DNA from: Mesostigma viride
Lineage: Eukaryota > Streptophyta > Mesostigmatophyceae > Mesostigmatales > Mesostigmataceae
Assembly: GCA_009746045.1 (NCBI GenBank)
Contig: RPFO01000104.1
Coordinates: forward strand, 1,019,076-1,083,075
DNA: 64,000 nt
Reading direction: 5' to 3'
Shown here: positions 1-10,824 of the stretch, piece by piece
How the letters are laid out: every line of letters begins with the position of its first letter
Position numbering within the stretch: the stretch's first letter is position 1
The notes under the pieces: generated by a model
Seen by the model: only the letters and a program-made list of their open reading frames with translations
What the model was told of the DNA's origin: nothing
Databases searched by the model: none
Made by a program: the position numbers and the translations under genes

Positions 1-432
1 TAAAAGGTCGCAGGGGTTCTCATCTACCTCAGCATCACCCTCAGCCGGAAGCCAAGGGAACACCTCCCGTAGGCAGGTACGGCCCACAGGGTGGAGAGGT
101 AGGAGAACACACGGCAGCACCGGAGAACCGCATCTATCTGTCCCAAGGCGGGACAGCTGGAACCACACCCCAACAAACAGTGTCCGGCATCGTCGAACCC
201 GTGCAGGACAAGCTGGTGCGGCTCATCAGGGGAAGGACCATACCACGTGACCCCGAAGAGGGCCGCCCTGACTAAGCCCGCATGTTGGGCCTGAAGGGCC
301 GGCTGCACAACGCCACCCGGTAACTTGATCGCGACACCCAGCGGCCCGGAAGGGCCTCGAAATACAGCTCAGGGTCCGGTGGGGGCGGGGACGGCAGCGA
401 GCTCTCAGCCGGAGGGGTAGGCTCTGACATGA
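1..432 (-). CDS. Ty3-A post-pol ORF (ORF3), partial and frameshifted
   Basis: A reading frame starts just downstream of the Ty3-A integrase/chromodomain stop with a proline- and serine-rich N-terminus (MSEPTPPAESS, start near 432). It appears to change frame near 310-330 and continues towards the window edge at 24. No membrane segment or known domain is visible, so calling it env-like is not justified. The second Ty3 element also has an extra ORF in this position, which supports a real third gene, but I see no convincing sequence match between the two. The 3' end of the element lies outside the window. Confidence 0.35.
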
Positions 433-506
433 CGGCTGCGGAGGGGAGGGGACAACCAACCATCCGTCGACAGCAGACATAACATAAGAGAGGAGAAGGT
501 CTACAA

Positions 507-2155
507 CTAGAGCTTATGCAGGGTTTTATACTCCTGCAGCAGGCGACTACACCCATCTAGCTCACTCTCAGTATACCAGACCTTATCTACCTCACTACGA
601 GCATACATCCACTTCACCTTATACTGGCGCTGGGTACCGCGGCCTTTTTTGATATCTCTATGGGCCACGATACCCTCTACCTCATCCTCTACCTCACCAG
701 TATCCGGGTTATGCTCTAAAGGGGCAGGGGCTAATTCTCTACCAGCGAACGTGCTCTGATGATAGAGCTTCAGCTGGCTTCTATGAAAGGTGCGAGAGTG
801 GGTCTGCCAAGAGGTAGGAATATCTATCTCATACAGAAAATTACCTACTCTAGACAACACACGGAAGGGTCCTAAGAAGGCGGGCCTAAGTTTCACTTTC
901 AGTTCAGCTTCGAACTTATGAGCGAAGCGGCCAACACGGGGGCCTTCTACTAAGACTAAATCTCCTATTTCTATCTCAGGTGCTCTTCTATCTAATGAGG
1001 CACGCAACCTAGCAAGGTATTTGGCCTGCGCCCTATGGTACCCTGCAATAGCGTTGTCGTGTGCATTCTTCATCTTATCTAATAACGCCTGCACACCTTC
1101 TACAGTATCCCGGGACACATCATCCTTGTCCCTTAAAGGACTAGCTAAAGAGAGGTAGGGGTAAGAGGTTGTCTACCAGTATCTAGGAAGAAGGGCGTAT
1201 AACCATGCGCAGCCTGAGGGCAGTTGTTAAGGGAAAACTCTACCAAACATAGGTAATCCTCCCAATCACTCCCAGAGCCATTCACATAGTGACGCAGAGC
1301 TTCTTCCACTACCCTATTCAAACGTTCTACTAAATGAGACGAGGAGGAGTGGTAGGCAGTACCGAAGGTGACCTTGGTACCGATAGCAGCGAAGAACTGC
1401 TGCCAAAAATCAGAAGTAAATAACTTATCCTTATCACTAATAAACTGCCTACTCAAACCATGATATCTATATACGTTATTAAGGTATAGGCGTGCGCAAT
1501 CGCGTGCGGTGAGTTCTAAGGGACACGGCACGAGATGACACATACGAGTAAAACGATCTACAAAAACAAGGATCTGGGCGTTACCTCTATCATTCTTCCT
1601 AAAAGGTCCTACAAAATCCATCATAATGGAGTCCCACGGCATGATGGGATCAGGTAAGGTCCTAGGCTCTGCTATCTGTCCTACATTGTTGGGTTTCATC
1701 TCCTGGCAAGATTGACAGGTTCTAACATACTCATCTACATCCTTTAAAAGGGAAGGCCAGTAGTAAGAGCGGGCTACTAGGTCCCGTACCCGTTTACCAC
1801 CCTGGTGAGCAGCTAAGTCATGCAACTCAAAGAGCAAGGAGGAGCGACAGATAGGAGGGACATACAGGCGCCATTGAGGGGGAGAATCTGCTATCTGCAC
1901 ATATAAAAATCCACCTACAAATTTACAAGGGTGCTTGCCTAATTGTTGGGGATGGGCAGCAATGGCAGCTAATGCTTCCGGCTCAGTGGCCGTAAATCTA
2001 CTAATAAGACGTTCGAGATCAGAGGTAGGCATCGCTACAGAGGTATCCAGAACAGGTTTAAAGAGATCTCCTACCGCCTTGCCAAAGAGAAGGGGAGGTC
2101 CTAGAGGGACTATGTGTTCATAAGACTTTCCTGACCTAGTCGCTATATGGCTAAG
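507..2155 (-). pseudogene. Ty3-A integrase with C-terminal chromodomain
   Basis: Inserts the element cDNA into the host genome. The N-terminal zinc-binding part shows histidines near LHDLAAHQGG and the pair CQSCQ. The catalytic core shows D in MMDFVGPF, D in ISDKDKLFTSDFW and E in LVERLNRV, a DDE arrangement; the residues before the E (SSSHLVER) differ from the usual QTDGQTER. The C-terminal piece (507-1118) has a GPY-like region (AFLGPFRVLSRVGNFLYEI) and a chromodomain (EVEGIVAHR...QRQYKVKWMYAR), which in chromoviruses guides insertion to marked chromatin. Frame shifts near 2155 and near 1130 break the pol frame. The domain order IN-chromodomain places the element among Ty3/gypsy chromoviruses. 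Confidence 0.85.
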
Positions 2156-2925
2156 CGGTATAGAAATTTTATTTTTCCCCTCCCCCCCACCGAGACCACA
2201 GGAAGGGCCTCACACGGGAGAGAGAGTCCTACGTGAGAAAGGAGATCAGGCATGCGAACAGCTGTATGAAAGAGGTAGGCATAGGATTCATCATCAGGTA
2301 GTTCACCATACGGGGTTACACCCATAGTAGTAGGAACTAGAGTAGTATTGAGAACATCAAGGTCCTCGAAAAAGGAGTAATCTGCACGACGAGAGAGTGC
2401 ATCTGGTACTATGTTATCTACACCCTTAACATACTGAAGTTTAAAAGGGGAGAACTGTGCTAAAAACTCCATCCAGCGCGCTTGACGAGGGGTAAGGTTG
2501 GGTTGTGAGAGAAGATGGGTAAGAGGGCGGTGATCTGTCTGGATAACTAATCTATAAGGATCAATCTCACAGGGTTCATTCAGACAAACATCAAATTGAG
2601 CACCTTTAAGAAAGTGCTGCCACGCGTGGCAACAATACACCACAGCTAATAGTTCTTGCTGGTGTACGGGATAGTTACGCTCCGCAGGAAGCATTGTCCT
2701 AGAGATATACTCGATTGGCTGTAAGCCCTGACCCTGATCCTGGAGAAGGACGCCCCCTATAGCTACCTTGCTAGCATCTGTAGCTACAACAAAGGGTTTA
2801 GTAGTATCCGGTAGGATGAGTACAGGAGGGGAGAGGAGTAGGGATTTTAGACACTGAAAAGCCGACTGACATTCACTACTCCAAACAAAGGGGATATCCT
2901 TCTTTAATAGATGATTAATAGGGCT
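2143..2925 (-). pseudogene. Ty3-A RNase H domain
   Basis: Ribonuclease H part of pol, degrading RNA in RNA-DNA hybrids during reverse transcription. Reading across a one-base frame change near 2925 gives the RT-RH connection (HLLKKDIPFVW) and the first catalytic aspartate (FVVATDASKVAIGGVLLQD). It continues as RNYPVHQQELLAVVYCCHAWQHFLKGAQF (catalytic E in QQELLAV), then TDHRPLTHLL and the end motif NIVPDALSRR. This is the ordinary Ty3/gypsy RNase H order. The frame is lost again near 2155 before integrase. Confidence 0.8.
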
Positions 2926-4091
2926 GCTATAGTTGCGAAACGCGGGATAAAACGCCTATAGTAAGAAGCAATTCCTAGAAAACTACGTACACCTTTAACG
3001 TCGGTAGGGGTAGGCCATTCCTGAATTGACTTAGTCTTGTCAGGGTCGGTAGCAACCCCGGCATCTGACAGAACGTGCCCTAAAAATGGGACACTCCTAC
3101 CAGAGCGAACTTTAGCACGGCGCGCCCATAAAGAATTTTCAGCCATGATTTCTAATACTTTCTTTAAATCACGTAGGTGCGTTTCAAAATCAGGAGAATA
3201 AATAAGGATATCATCTAAGTAAGCTTGAGCACAAGAACGGTCATGCTCAGATAAAGAAACAGAGGAGAAGGAAGGATCCTTTAAATCAGAGGACACTTGA
3301 GGAAGGTGGGAATTTCCCATAACAGGTCTAAGCACTTCATTCATTAACATTTGGAAAGAGGCAGGAGAGTTACAGAGTCCCATAGCCGCTACTCTAAACT
3401 GGTAATGCCCAAAAGGGGTAGCAAAGGCGGTTTTGTGGCAATCCTCAGGAGCTATACGTAGTTGCCAAAAACCATCCGCACAATCTAGTACTGTGAAACA
3501 GGTAGAACCTTTAACCTTATTAAATATATCATCAATACGAGGTAGAGGGTATTTAGACTTCACAGTAATATCGTTTAACTTCCTATAATCAGTAACTAGG
3601 CGAAACTTGCCATTTGGCTTAGGAACTAACAGGACACCAGCGGAGTAGGGGGAGTTACTAGGCTCTATCAATCCTGCTTCTAATAGTGATACTAAAATCT
3701 GTTTTAGTTCCTTTAATTCTGTAGGGCCCATTCTATACATCGGAGAGTGCGTAGGAACTGCACCGTCCTTGATAACTACACGGTGTAAAACAGAACGAGG
3801 AGGAGGATAAGAAGGAGTCTTTTCTTCAAATACTTTTGAGGAATCTATCACAGCCATGTATCTTACTATTTCATTTTCAGTAAATCCCACTCCTATTGTA
3901 TCCACTGTATTTACATCTATATCCACACTATTATTAGTGATAGGTATCTCTTGTACTTCTAACTGAAGGAACATACATAATAGGTATCCATATTCCTTTA
4001 GTTCAGATCGCAATTCGTCATTGGACATTAATACTTCAGGTATAGGTCTCACAGGAGGATCAACAGGTGTAGGAGGAGTAATATCTACCAA
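2904..4091 (-). CDS. Ty3-A reverse transcriptase
   Basis: Reverse transcriptase of the Ty3/gypsy type. Motifs in order: AGLIEPSNSPYSAGVLLVPK, the FRLVTDYRKLNDITVKSKYP block, LDCADGFWQLRIAPED (first catalytic Asp), TAFATPFGHYQF, MGLCNSPASFQ and the catalytic box AYLDDILIYS, followed by FLGHVLS and the connection RSFLGIASYYRRFIPRF. An extra stretch of about 25-30 residues lies between the MNEVLRPV helix and YLDD (GNSHLPQVSSDLKDPSF and beyond). Ty3-B has a matching insertion, so it is a lineage feature rather than damage. The ORF ends early at a frame change just before RNase H. Confidence 0.9.
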   Translation of the reverse strand: MVDITPPTPVDPPVRPIPEVLMSNDELRSELKEYGYLLCMFLQLEVQEIPITNNSVDIDVNTVDTIGVGFTENEIVRYMAVIDSSKVFEEKTPSYPPPRSVLHRVVIKDGAVPTHSPMYRMGPTELKELKQILVSLLEAGLIEPSNSPYSAGVLLVPKPNGKFRLVTDYRKLNDITVKSKYPLPRIDDIFNKVKGSTCFTVLDCADGFWQLRIAPEDCHKTAFATPFGHYQFRVAAMGLCNSPASFQMLMNEVLRPVMGNSHLPQVSSDLKDPSFSSVSLSEHDRSCAQAYLDDILIYSPDFETHLRDLKKVLEIMAENSLWARRAKVRSGRSVPFLGHVLSDAGVATDPDKTKSIQEWPTPTDVKGVRSFLGIASYYRRFIPRFATIAALLIIY

Positions 4092-4102
4092 GGATAAATT
4101 TT

Positions 4103-4573
4103 CTAATCTATAATGACGTTCTGGTACCCAGTAGAGCTATCTGGAAACCAAATGACCATAGTATCATAATTAATAGTGATTTTATTATCCTGGTGCCAAT
4201 CTAATCCTAGTAATACATCAGCTGTAGTGATAGGGCCTATAGTGGCCGTCAGGTTGACCGTACGTCCTTGTATGACCAGGGGAAGGGACACCGTACCCGG
4301 GGAATGACTGGTGCGACCGTCAGCATAATGGACAGTGACAGTTTTTGTGTGAGGGGTAGGGACTAGTCCTAAACGCCTAACTAGGGCCTCGCTCACAAAG
4401 GAGCTAGCCGCACCGCTATCCACTAACACAGAGACATTCAAGAGTTCATCAGCATGCAGGAAGGGGTCTACAACAGTATGAGGGACGGTTAAGCCACCAT
4501 TCAAGAACATAAGAGGACGCACACGTAGTGGTAGGGATGATTCAGCTCCTACAGAGGTTATAAAAACAGGCAA
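4103..4573 (-). CDS. Ty3-A aspartic protease (retropepsin)
   Basis: Retropepsin-like protease that would process the Gag-Pol polyprotein. The active site VLVDSGAASSFVSEALVRRLGL is followed by the conserved second half ADVLLGLDWHQDNKITINY. The length, about 150 codons, fits a protease domain cut out of pol by frame changes on both sides: 30 bases separate its stop from gag and 11 from RT. It acts as a homodimer in the family. No start codon context is convincing, so it is probably made as part of a longer polyprotein. Confidence 0.85.
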   Translation of the reverse strand: MPVFITSVGAESSLPLRVRPLMFLNGGLTVPHTVVDPFLHADELLNVSVLVDSGAASSFVSEALVRRLGLVPTPHTKTVTVHYADGRTSHSPGTVSLPLVIQGRTVNLTATIGPITTADVLLGLDWHQDNKITINYDTMVIWFPDSSTGYQNVIID

Positions 4574-4635
4574 GCAAAAATTATTATCTGGGGTACTATC
4601 TAAGGACCTGTCCAGGTTACCCCCGGCTGACAGGC

Positions 4636-6365
4636 CTACTGTTCCCCCTCCCCCCCCAAATCCATAGGAACGAACCCCGAAGAAGACCCTGGCGGAAAAG
4701 CCACTGCTGGAGGGTCACGAGGGATTGAAGAGGGTGCGGGAGCCTGATTATCATAGGGGAACCCTGGGGATCCTGTCTGCACAGCATTCAGCCTACTAGG
4801 GGTAGCTGAAGGAATGCGTCCTGAAGTGGGACGAATAGGAGCACGCTGAGGGGTACGAGGAGGGCGAGCGTCGGGATGAGGGGGAGCACCCGAAAGGAAC
4901 TTGGGGCACTCACGTTTAAGATGACCTACTTCCTTACAATGATAGCAGGTGATATGAGAGACATCCAGAGCTGAAAGGTCAGTCACACAGATATCTAATT
5001 CTTCTACATAGGAGTTCTCCTCCTCAGGGGTAAGGCTAATATTATTAATACGGGAACGGGTAGGAAGAGAAGGTGTGGAGAAGAAATCTGCTACTCGTAA
5101 AAGATGCTGGCGCACATGCTTGAGGGGCAGGTCAGTAAAACGGTAGGCAGAGAACTGGCGCTTGACTTCACGCAATAAGGGTCTACTGAGGCCCTGAAGG
5201 AAGCGGCACGTACTTCTGCACCCGACAAATCCCTAATTCGTACCATCTGAGCATCAAACTCTTTCATATATTCTTTGAAGGACTTGGTACCCTGCTGCAA
5301 GGTGCCAAAGGATAATCTATCCTGCCAATCTGCATCGGGAGGGACTAAATGGTTCTCTAAACGCTTGAACAATTCTGCTACAGAGTTTGGGTAGGCATGA
5401 GAGGCAAGAGACTCACACTGGATGAGGTTAGCAAGTTCAGGAGTAATGCAGGTAGTAAGATAATGAGGAACTAGTACAGCATCAGAGAGGCGCCACCTAT
5501 TGTGGTTCTGCCAGGACTCTGTGTTCTGGGTGAGCAACATAATGAAGGTGAAAAACTGTTGAGGGGTAGACTTGACATCCAGCTTAGGAAGGTTGGCAAA
5601 GAGGGGAAGAGCAGGAGGCTTAGGGGGATTAGAAGAATCAGTTTTTCCCATAGGGCCACTATCTTCCACTGCTACATAAGCGGGATAGAAGGAAGGGATA
5701 GGAAAAGTCTTGGGTAGGGGTCTAGAGGGAGCCACCGTTTCAGGATGGTGCCCATAGGAGAAGGGGACAGTATATTGCTCACGAAGAGAGGAATAGGCAA
5801 AATGATCATAATTCCTATCATCTAGGGGCATGGTACTGAAATCATTATTAACTTCTAAATCAGCCACACGGGTAGGAACCTGGGCAGCCTCATAGGCCGT
5901 CTCAGGGTAGGACCAGGAAGCAGGTGGGTAAAAGGGAACTGCACTAGGGCGCCCAGAAGGGCCGACAGGGGCCGAGGTACGACCCGTGTTAATAGCAGGC
6001 ATTGAAGGCACAGGGTGGGAAGGAGGCCTAGGAGCATTGTTAGTGTGTGAGGACCTGCTGGAGGGGTGAGCCAAGGTTGCAGAAGGGGCAGGGGCCTGGT
6101 TCACAACGAAAGAAGGTTCCTCACTAAATCTGACTTGGGAAATACGTTGTTCATAGGTAGGTGGGGTAATTGAGGGACGACGGCGACCACCAGCAACAGG
6201 AGAAGGAGGTGAGGTACGCAGAATACCTTGAGGGGTGAGATGGTGTACCGTTTCCAAGGAGTCCCGTCGGTTACCACGAGTATTGTTATTGTTAGTGTTA
6301 TTAGTAGTAGTATTATTATTATTATTGGTAGGTATAGGCGACATATCTCCACCCACTGGATCCAT
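4636..6365 (-). pseudogene. Ty3-A gag, frameshifted, with CCHC zinc knuckle
   Basis: Capsid/nucleocapsid protein that packages element RNA. The upstream frame (5091-6365, 424 codons) begins MDPVGGDMSPIPTNNNNN with an Asn/Thr-rich run encoded by AAT/ACT repeats. A Pro/Ser-rich disordered part follows, then a capsid-like region (PQQFFTFIMLLTQNT, DWQDRLSFGTLQQGTKSFKEYMKEFDAQM), typical of Ty3 gag. The second frame (4636-5175) carries the knuckle CYHCKEVGHLKREC (CX2CX4HX4C) and a proline-rich tail. The two frames overlap by 85 bases; I think it is one gag gene broken by an indel rather than a programmed shift. Confidence 0.8.
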
Positions 6366-6456
6366 CTTTAATTACGTAAAGGAATAGGAATCTAGAAGAA
6401 AGCAACAAAGGAAAAAGGAAAAACCTTGAAGGTCTGCAGCAGGAACAAAATTAAAA

Positions 6457-6849
6457 TCAATCCTTTTTAACAACAGTAATGGATAGGGAACCAAACTCCA
6501 AAGTGAGAGGAGTATCTGAAGCAGATGCAGATGCAGCCCGTTTAGGGGGAGAAGAAGGAGGGGTAGCAAAGACTAGAGCTTCTACTGGAGGGCGACCATG
6601 AGGAATAGGGCGTACATGCAGGCCTAAATCTGTTTGGCTATGATCTATAAGGAACTGCTGAGCTTCTTCAAAGGACATAAATTTCTTATACCTAATTACG
6701 TTATATACACGATTCTGAACGATCTTCCTAGCGTCGGACCAAGAAAGGAAAATGGAGGACCATTGAGGCGTAATCACTACGTAATATTTAGCTAGACTAT
6801 TATCGCTAGAAGAATGGGAAGGAGCAGTAAAAGATCGCCGTTGGCTCAT
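6457..6849 (-). CDS. Stand-alone RNase H1-type hybrid-binding domain protein upstream of gag
   Basis: 130-codon ORF on the Ty3-A coding strand, ending about 90 bases before the gag start. Residues about 20-70 match the RNase H1 N-terminal hybrid-binding domain (Pfam Cauli_VI/viroplasmin-like) as I know it. The visible pattern is KYYVVITPQWSSIFLSW, then SDARKIVQ, then YKKFMSFEEAQQFL: paired tyrosines, the Trp, the conserved YKKF and the A..FL ending. The C-terminus is a Ser/Pro/Lys-rich tail. In RNase H1 this fold grips RNA-DNA hybrids; here it could bind element RNA or replication intermediates, which is inference. It lacks any nuclease domain. Confidence 0.6.
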   Translation of the reverse strand: MSQRRSFTAPSHSSSDNSLAKYYVVITPQWSSIFLSWSDARKIVQNRVYNVIRYKKFMSFEEAQQFLIDHSQTDLGLHVRPIPHGRPPVEALVFATPPSSPPKRAASASASDTPLTLEFGSLSITVVKKD

Positions 6850-8416
6850 GGTAACGCACCTGGTAGGTCTTGAGCAGTCAAATGAGGAGAACGAGGAGAA
6901 GGCGACTTATCTCGGGTGTCTGAAACCGAACCAGATTGACGACGCACGTAGGGACGATGTTTCCAGCGCCAGGTGGTCGTAAGTATCCGGTTTCAAGAAT
7001 TCTGCGTCCGGCGAAGGGTCGTCTAAATACAAAGCAGGCAAGATGCAGAAAAAGGGTAATCTACGAGACGCTAGCCGTCTCTCTATCGTCGAACCAAAAC
7101 CAGCAACTGTCTACGGCAGTAAACCATCTTTCTAAGGAAACAAGACGAGGAACAGGAGCTATATACGAAAGGATTTTCCGCTTCGAGCAGGTCTAACGTC
7201 TAGGCAGGGCGTGTCCTGAATCAGGCAGCACTATCCTCCTAGCTTGACGGCGACCCGCCCATTACCTGTCAAGTAGGTGTCGTCTTCTTTTTCCCAGCCG
7301 CGGAAGGGTTGATTCAATGACGTATGTTGCAAAGGATCGTCGTCTCGCTCTCTATCTAAACTACCTCCGAGTCCATTGTTACGCCGCAAGCCTCGGCCAC
7401 CACCTCTACCTCTACCTGTCCTGATACTACCTAAACTAGTGAGGCTGCTCTATATACACCCCTAGCGAAAGACGACCGAGACGAACCAGATCTCAATGCA
7501 TTTACATATGTACTACTGTAATACGCCATAGGCCATTTAATCAAACCCGTTTACTCCAGGAAAAGAGGAAGGAAACACAACTAAACTGCCGTGACCCAAG
7601 CTAATATGTGTTAATTCATTTAACACACGCCGAGTGACCACACAAGGAGTGGAACGTGCATAAATGGTCACCAACGGTCCAACAGGCTCGGGCCGACCTG
7701 GCCCTCGCCTGCAGAAACACAGAAACACAAGCAGGTGCACAGATGCACGCCTGTCCACTACATTCTACAAAAGGATAAGGACCACTAATATAGTACGCGG
7801 CGCGGCGCCCAAAGGCACCCACTATACCACAGTACTGTTACGGGGACAATCATGTCCAAACTAGAACTGCACGTAACCTAGGAACAACCGAGGCCAAGGA
7901 CCTAATTTACGTCCGTAACTACAACGAATTGTTACGCGACGTAACACTTACGTGTAGTTAGGACCTTTTGGCCGGTCGGTATCGGGCCTTGTGACGTGGC
8001 AATTGTACAGTATGGTGGTTCGGTGCAGTCGCGCCGCGCTGCGTACTTTAGTAGTGGTCCTTTTATCCTGCGTGTGAACCTTGTGGACGTGCGTTGGTCC
8101 TGTAGGCGAGGGTCGATGTCGGCCCGAGCATACACGCCTGTCGGCGATCATTTATGCAGCAGTTGTCCTTCGTGAATGGCACCCGGCGTGTGTTATGAAT
8201 TAACACATATTAGCTAGGGTCATGGCAGTGTAGTATTGTTTCCTTCGTAGTACCCTGGTTTTATTCGGTGTATGGCGTATTCTAATAGAATGCATTGAGA
8301 ACAGAGTCGACGTCCCAGGTCTTTCCACAACATAGCTCCTCATCACTAGGTACCCTCACTAGTTTAGGTGAAGTCAGGCTAGGCGTTTGGGAATAGAGAG
8401 GAGCCAGGGCGTAACA
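6850..8416. other. Non-coding: probable Ty3-A 5' leader/LTR, edges unresolved
   Basis: No credible gene. Short ORFs here lack any domain or composition signal. The part nearest 6850 should be the Ty3-A untranslated leader and some of the rest its 5' LTR. A GC-rich block near 7795-7812 loosely resembles part of the YR-element A module, but the match is too short to claim. Confidence 0.4.
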
Positions 8417-8430
8417 GGTGGGTGGGTGGG

Positions 8431-9018
8431 GAAAACTGATAAAGCATGCGCCGCCATGTCTTCCTCAATCAATTGGCTGCATTGCATTCGCACGGTGACG
8501 GATGCAAGTCCGGTACAATACTGGCGCGGCGCCCAGGTGCCACTGAACAGTTGTATACTACAAAGAACCCATTTGTACTGATTCTTTCGACATTGTACTA
8601 CGTTTAGTCACTGTCTACTTCAAACCAAGTGGTCATACCACCTCCTAGGCAGGTTGTGCTACACCTGAACGAATCTTTACTAGCCTGAGCTAGTTTGAAC
8701 TAGTTTGAAGTAGATTGTATTACCCTGTGGTACCAATGAAGTACTTTGAACTACATCCAAGTACTTGGAAGCAGTCCAGAGGTCATTTGCAGGGACTTTC
8801 ACCCTTTCCAGGAGCATTTCTTGCAGATCAGCCATGAGGCAGCGGCACCGACTCGCACTCCGCTCCCCTTAGTCGCAAATCAGGGAATCCAGATCGTAAG
8901 ATCAACCATCCTCTGTGCATGCTTTCAAGTTCACTTTGTTTGAGAAGGCACCAGAACTTGTTTATTGCAAAATTATATGCTTAAGCCGCTTGCAGGCCTT
9001 GGTAGACCGAGAGACTGG
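8431..9018 (-). repeat. A2 and truncated B1 terminal modules of copy A
   Basis: 8431-8908 is the A module, reading TGGTTGATCTTACGATC at its outer end (minus strand) and TATCAGTTTTC at its inner end. 8909-9018 is the first ~110 bp of B1, including AATAAACAAG, a possible poly(A) signal on the element strand. Near-identical modules occur at 12147-12622, 27695-28525, 44023-44498, 49981-50811 and 52666-53141. Confidence 0.9.
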
Positions 9019-9019
9019 G

Positions 9020-10146
9020 ATATGACACGCACTGTGCGCACCCCGAGCTGATGCATCGGGACGCTCACACTCAGCCCAGGGTTCAGCTTCCCCGGCCCGA
9101 ACAGGGTCTGCATGTGCGCCACCTGCGCCAGCAGGACCGAGTGAGACCACCCCATCACCAGAACACGGAACCTGGGATAAAGCCGGCGGCGCTCCCCGGG
9201 CTGGCCGACCTCGTCCGACCAGACTGGGGGCAGCGCGAACCACTCCCGCCACTCCGTTGGCACAGAGAAGCGGTAGTAGTACGTCTCCAGGTCCGTTTTG
9301 CTCGAGTAGCTGGGCGCGCCACCTGCCATCTCGGCCACCGCCCCCACATCTGGCAGGTAACAGCCGCCATGGGTGATCGAGGAACTTGTCGTTGCTCTGC
9401 ACCATGTTGCAGATGAGTCGCTGGCGCTGGGCTGACGGGTCCACCACCCCTGGATCGCGCTTGGGCACGCCGAACAGGCCGTTGGTGACCGGTGGTTCCT
9501 CCTCGCTATACTCTGTCATCCCGGTCTCCGCCAGCCGCACGCTCAGGCGCGCGTACTCCGTGTCGCTCGCACAGCCATGCGTCACTCGCCGTCGACGCCC
9601 TGGCTGCACTACCTCCTCCTCCCTCAAAATATTTTTTATGTTGCCATATACCTGAGTCCCTCCACTGGGGGGGGAGGCAGTCCATCAGCGGCACGCTGCC
9701 CGCCACTCCGCCCGCGGGCAGCGCAAGTCTCTCTGGGACAATCATTTCATATTGCCCGTCGGGCTCATAGGGCCCAGACTCAACGTCATGCACCAGGTCC
9801 TCTGCCGCTACGGCTCTCAGCCGGCGCTCATGGACCTGGGCGGCAATCTCCAGCCCTTGTAGGGCCGCCTGCTGGGCAGCGGTGCAGGGAGCCGTTGCCG
9901 TCGCCCCGCTGGTGCCGCGCCCTGGGGGCCCGCCGGCAGGCGTGGCCATTGCTGGCCCCGCCCCACACCCGGCAGCCCCCACAGGCGGTTCCCGTGTCAC
10001 CCCCCACATCCAGTTCAGGCCTTCCACGAGCCGGACCATGAGCAGCAAGCCTGCCCGCCGCCGCGTGGCTCGCTGCAGCCTGCGTCGTGAGCGCAGGCGG
10101 GACCGGTCGAGGGGCTGGACGGCCGGAACTGGGAGGGGGTTCGCCG
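9020..10146 (-). pseudogene. ORF2 fragment of copy A: N-terminal region and part of reverse transcriptase
   Basis: Frames broken by several indels encode the N-terminal ORF2 part (PCTAAQQAALQGLEIAAQ), the segment ending in THGCASDTEYARLSVRLAE, and RT pieces SKTDLETYYYRFSVPTEW and FRVLVMGWSHSVLLAQVAH. The last is the equivalent of the PMGFxxSP-type motif in other RTs. The catalytic MIDD box, RNase H and recombinase are absent because of the deletion at 9018. Compared with copy B there is also a small rearrangement near 9370 (ATGGGTGATCGAGG where B has AGGGGTGAGG). Confidence 0.8.
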
Positions 10147-10153
10147 CGCCCCC

Positions 10154-10788
10154 TCACTTCTGCTTGTTGCTGGTGGAGGAGGAGGCCACCGCCCCCCCAT
10201 CCACCTTGGCCAGCACCGCCGCGCTGACCCGCGCGTCGTGCTCCTTCTTGGCGGCCTTGAGAGCCCGTCGCGCCGCCCTCGTCCGCTGGCTGCCGCTCTC
10301 CACCACCGGCAGCACGAAGGAGGCCTGGGCGACCCACGCGCCCTGGCCCCGCTCGCTCTCCACCACCATGAGTGACTCCACGATGCGTGCAAAGTACTCC
10401 ATGCACGCGAGCTCGGTCACCGCCGTGACTCCCAGCTCCTTCACCGCCACGTCCAGGGCGTGGCACAGGTTGACCGCGATGTCCATGCGCTCGCGACTCT
10501 GCCACCCGCTGGTCTGGCCTGGCCCACGGATGAACATGGGCTTCAGGCCCTCCAGCCGGGCCCGCAGACTGCCCCCGTACCGGTCCTTGGCCGTTTGCAG
10601 GTACTCGGGCAGCCCCCGCAGCTTGTACCGGTAGTCCTCCACCTCCCAAGGGATGCTGGTGGCAGTCCCCGGCAGGGCGACCCCCTTGGTCATGGGCACA
10701 GCCAACACCTGGCCGCTCGCTGGGTCGGCGCGACCCGGTAGGCGGTCCCTGCGGCGCCGGCTGCTGCTGCGACGGCCCGAGTCGCTGC

Positions 10789-10824
<36 letters not shown>

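Larger units (their letters stand above)
1..6849 (-). mobile_element. Ty3-A: chromodomain Ty3/gypsy LTR retrotransposon, incomplete
   Basis: On the minus strand the order is HBD-like ORF, gag, PR, RT, RH, IN-chromodomain, ORF3. Coding breaks occur near 5130, 4590, 4097, 2925, 2155 and 1130. The 3' end runs off the window. The 5' LTR must lie right of 6849, but with only one copy in view I could not set its edges. A possible primer-binding site lies on the minus strand around 6958-6975 (TGGCGCTGGAAACATCG), which is speculative. Confidence 0.85.

Noticed and set aside
1-432. Envelope gene of a retrovirus-like element
   Set aside because: No signal peptide, transmembrane helix or furin-type site visible; composition is proline-rich.
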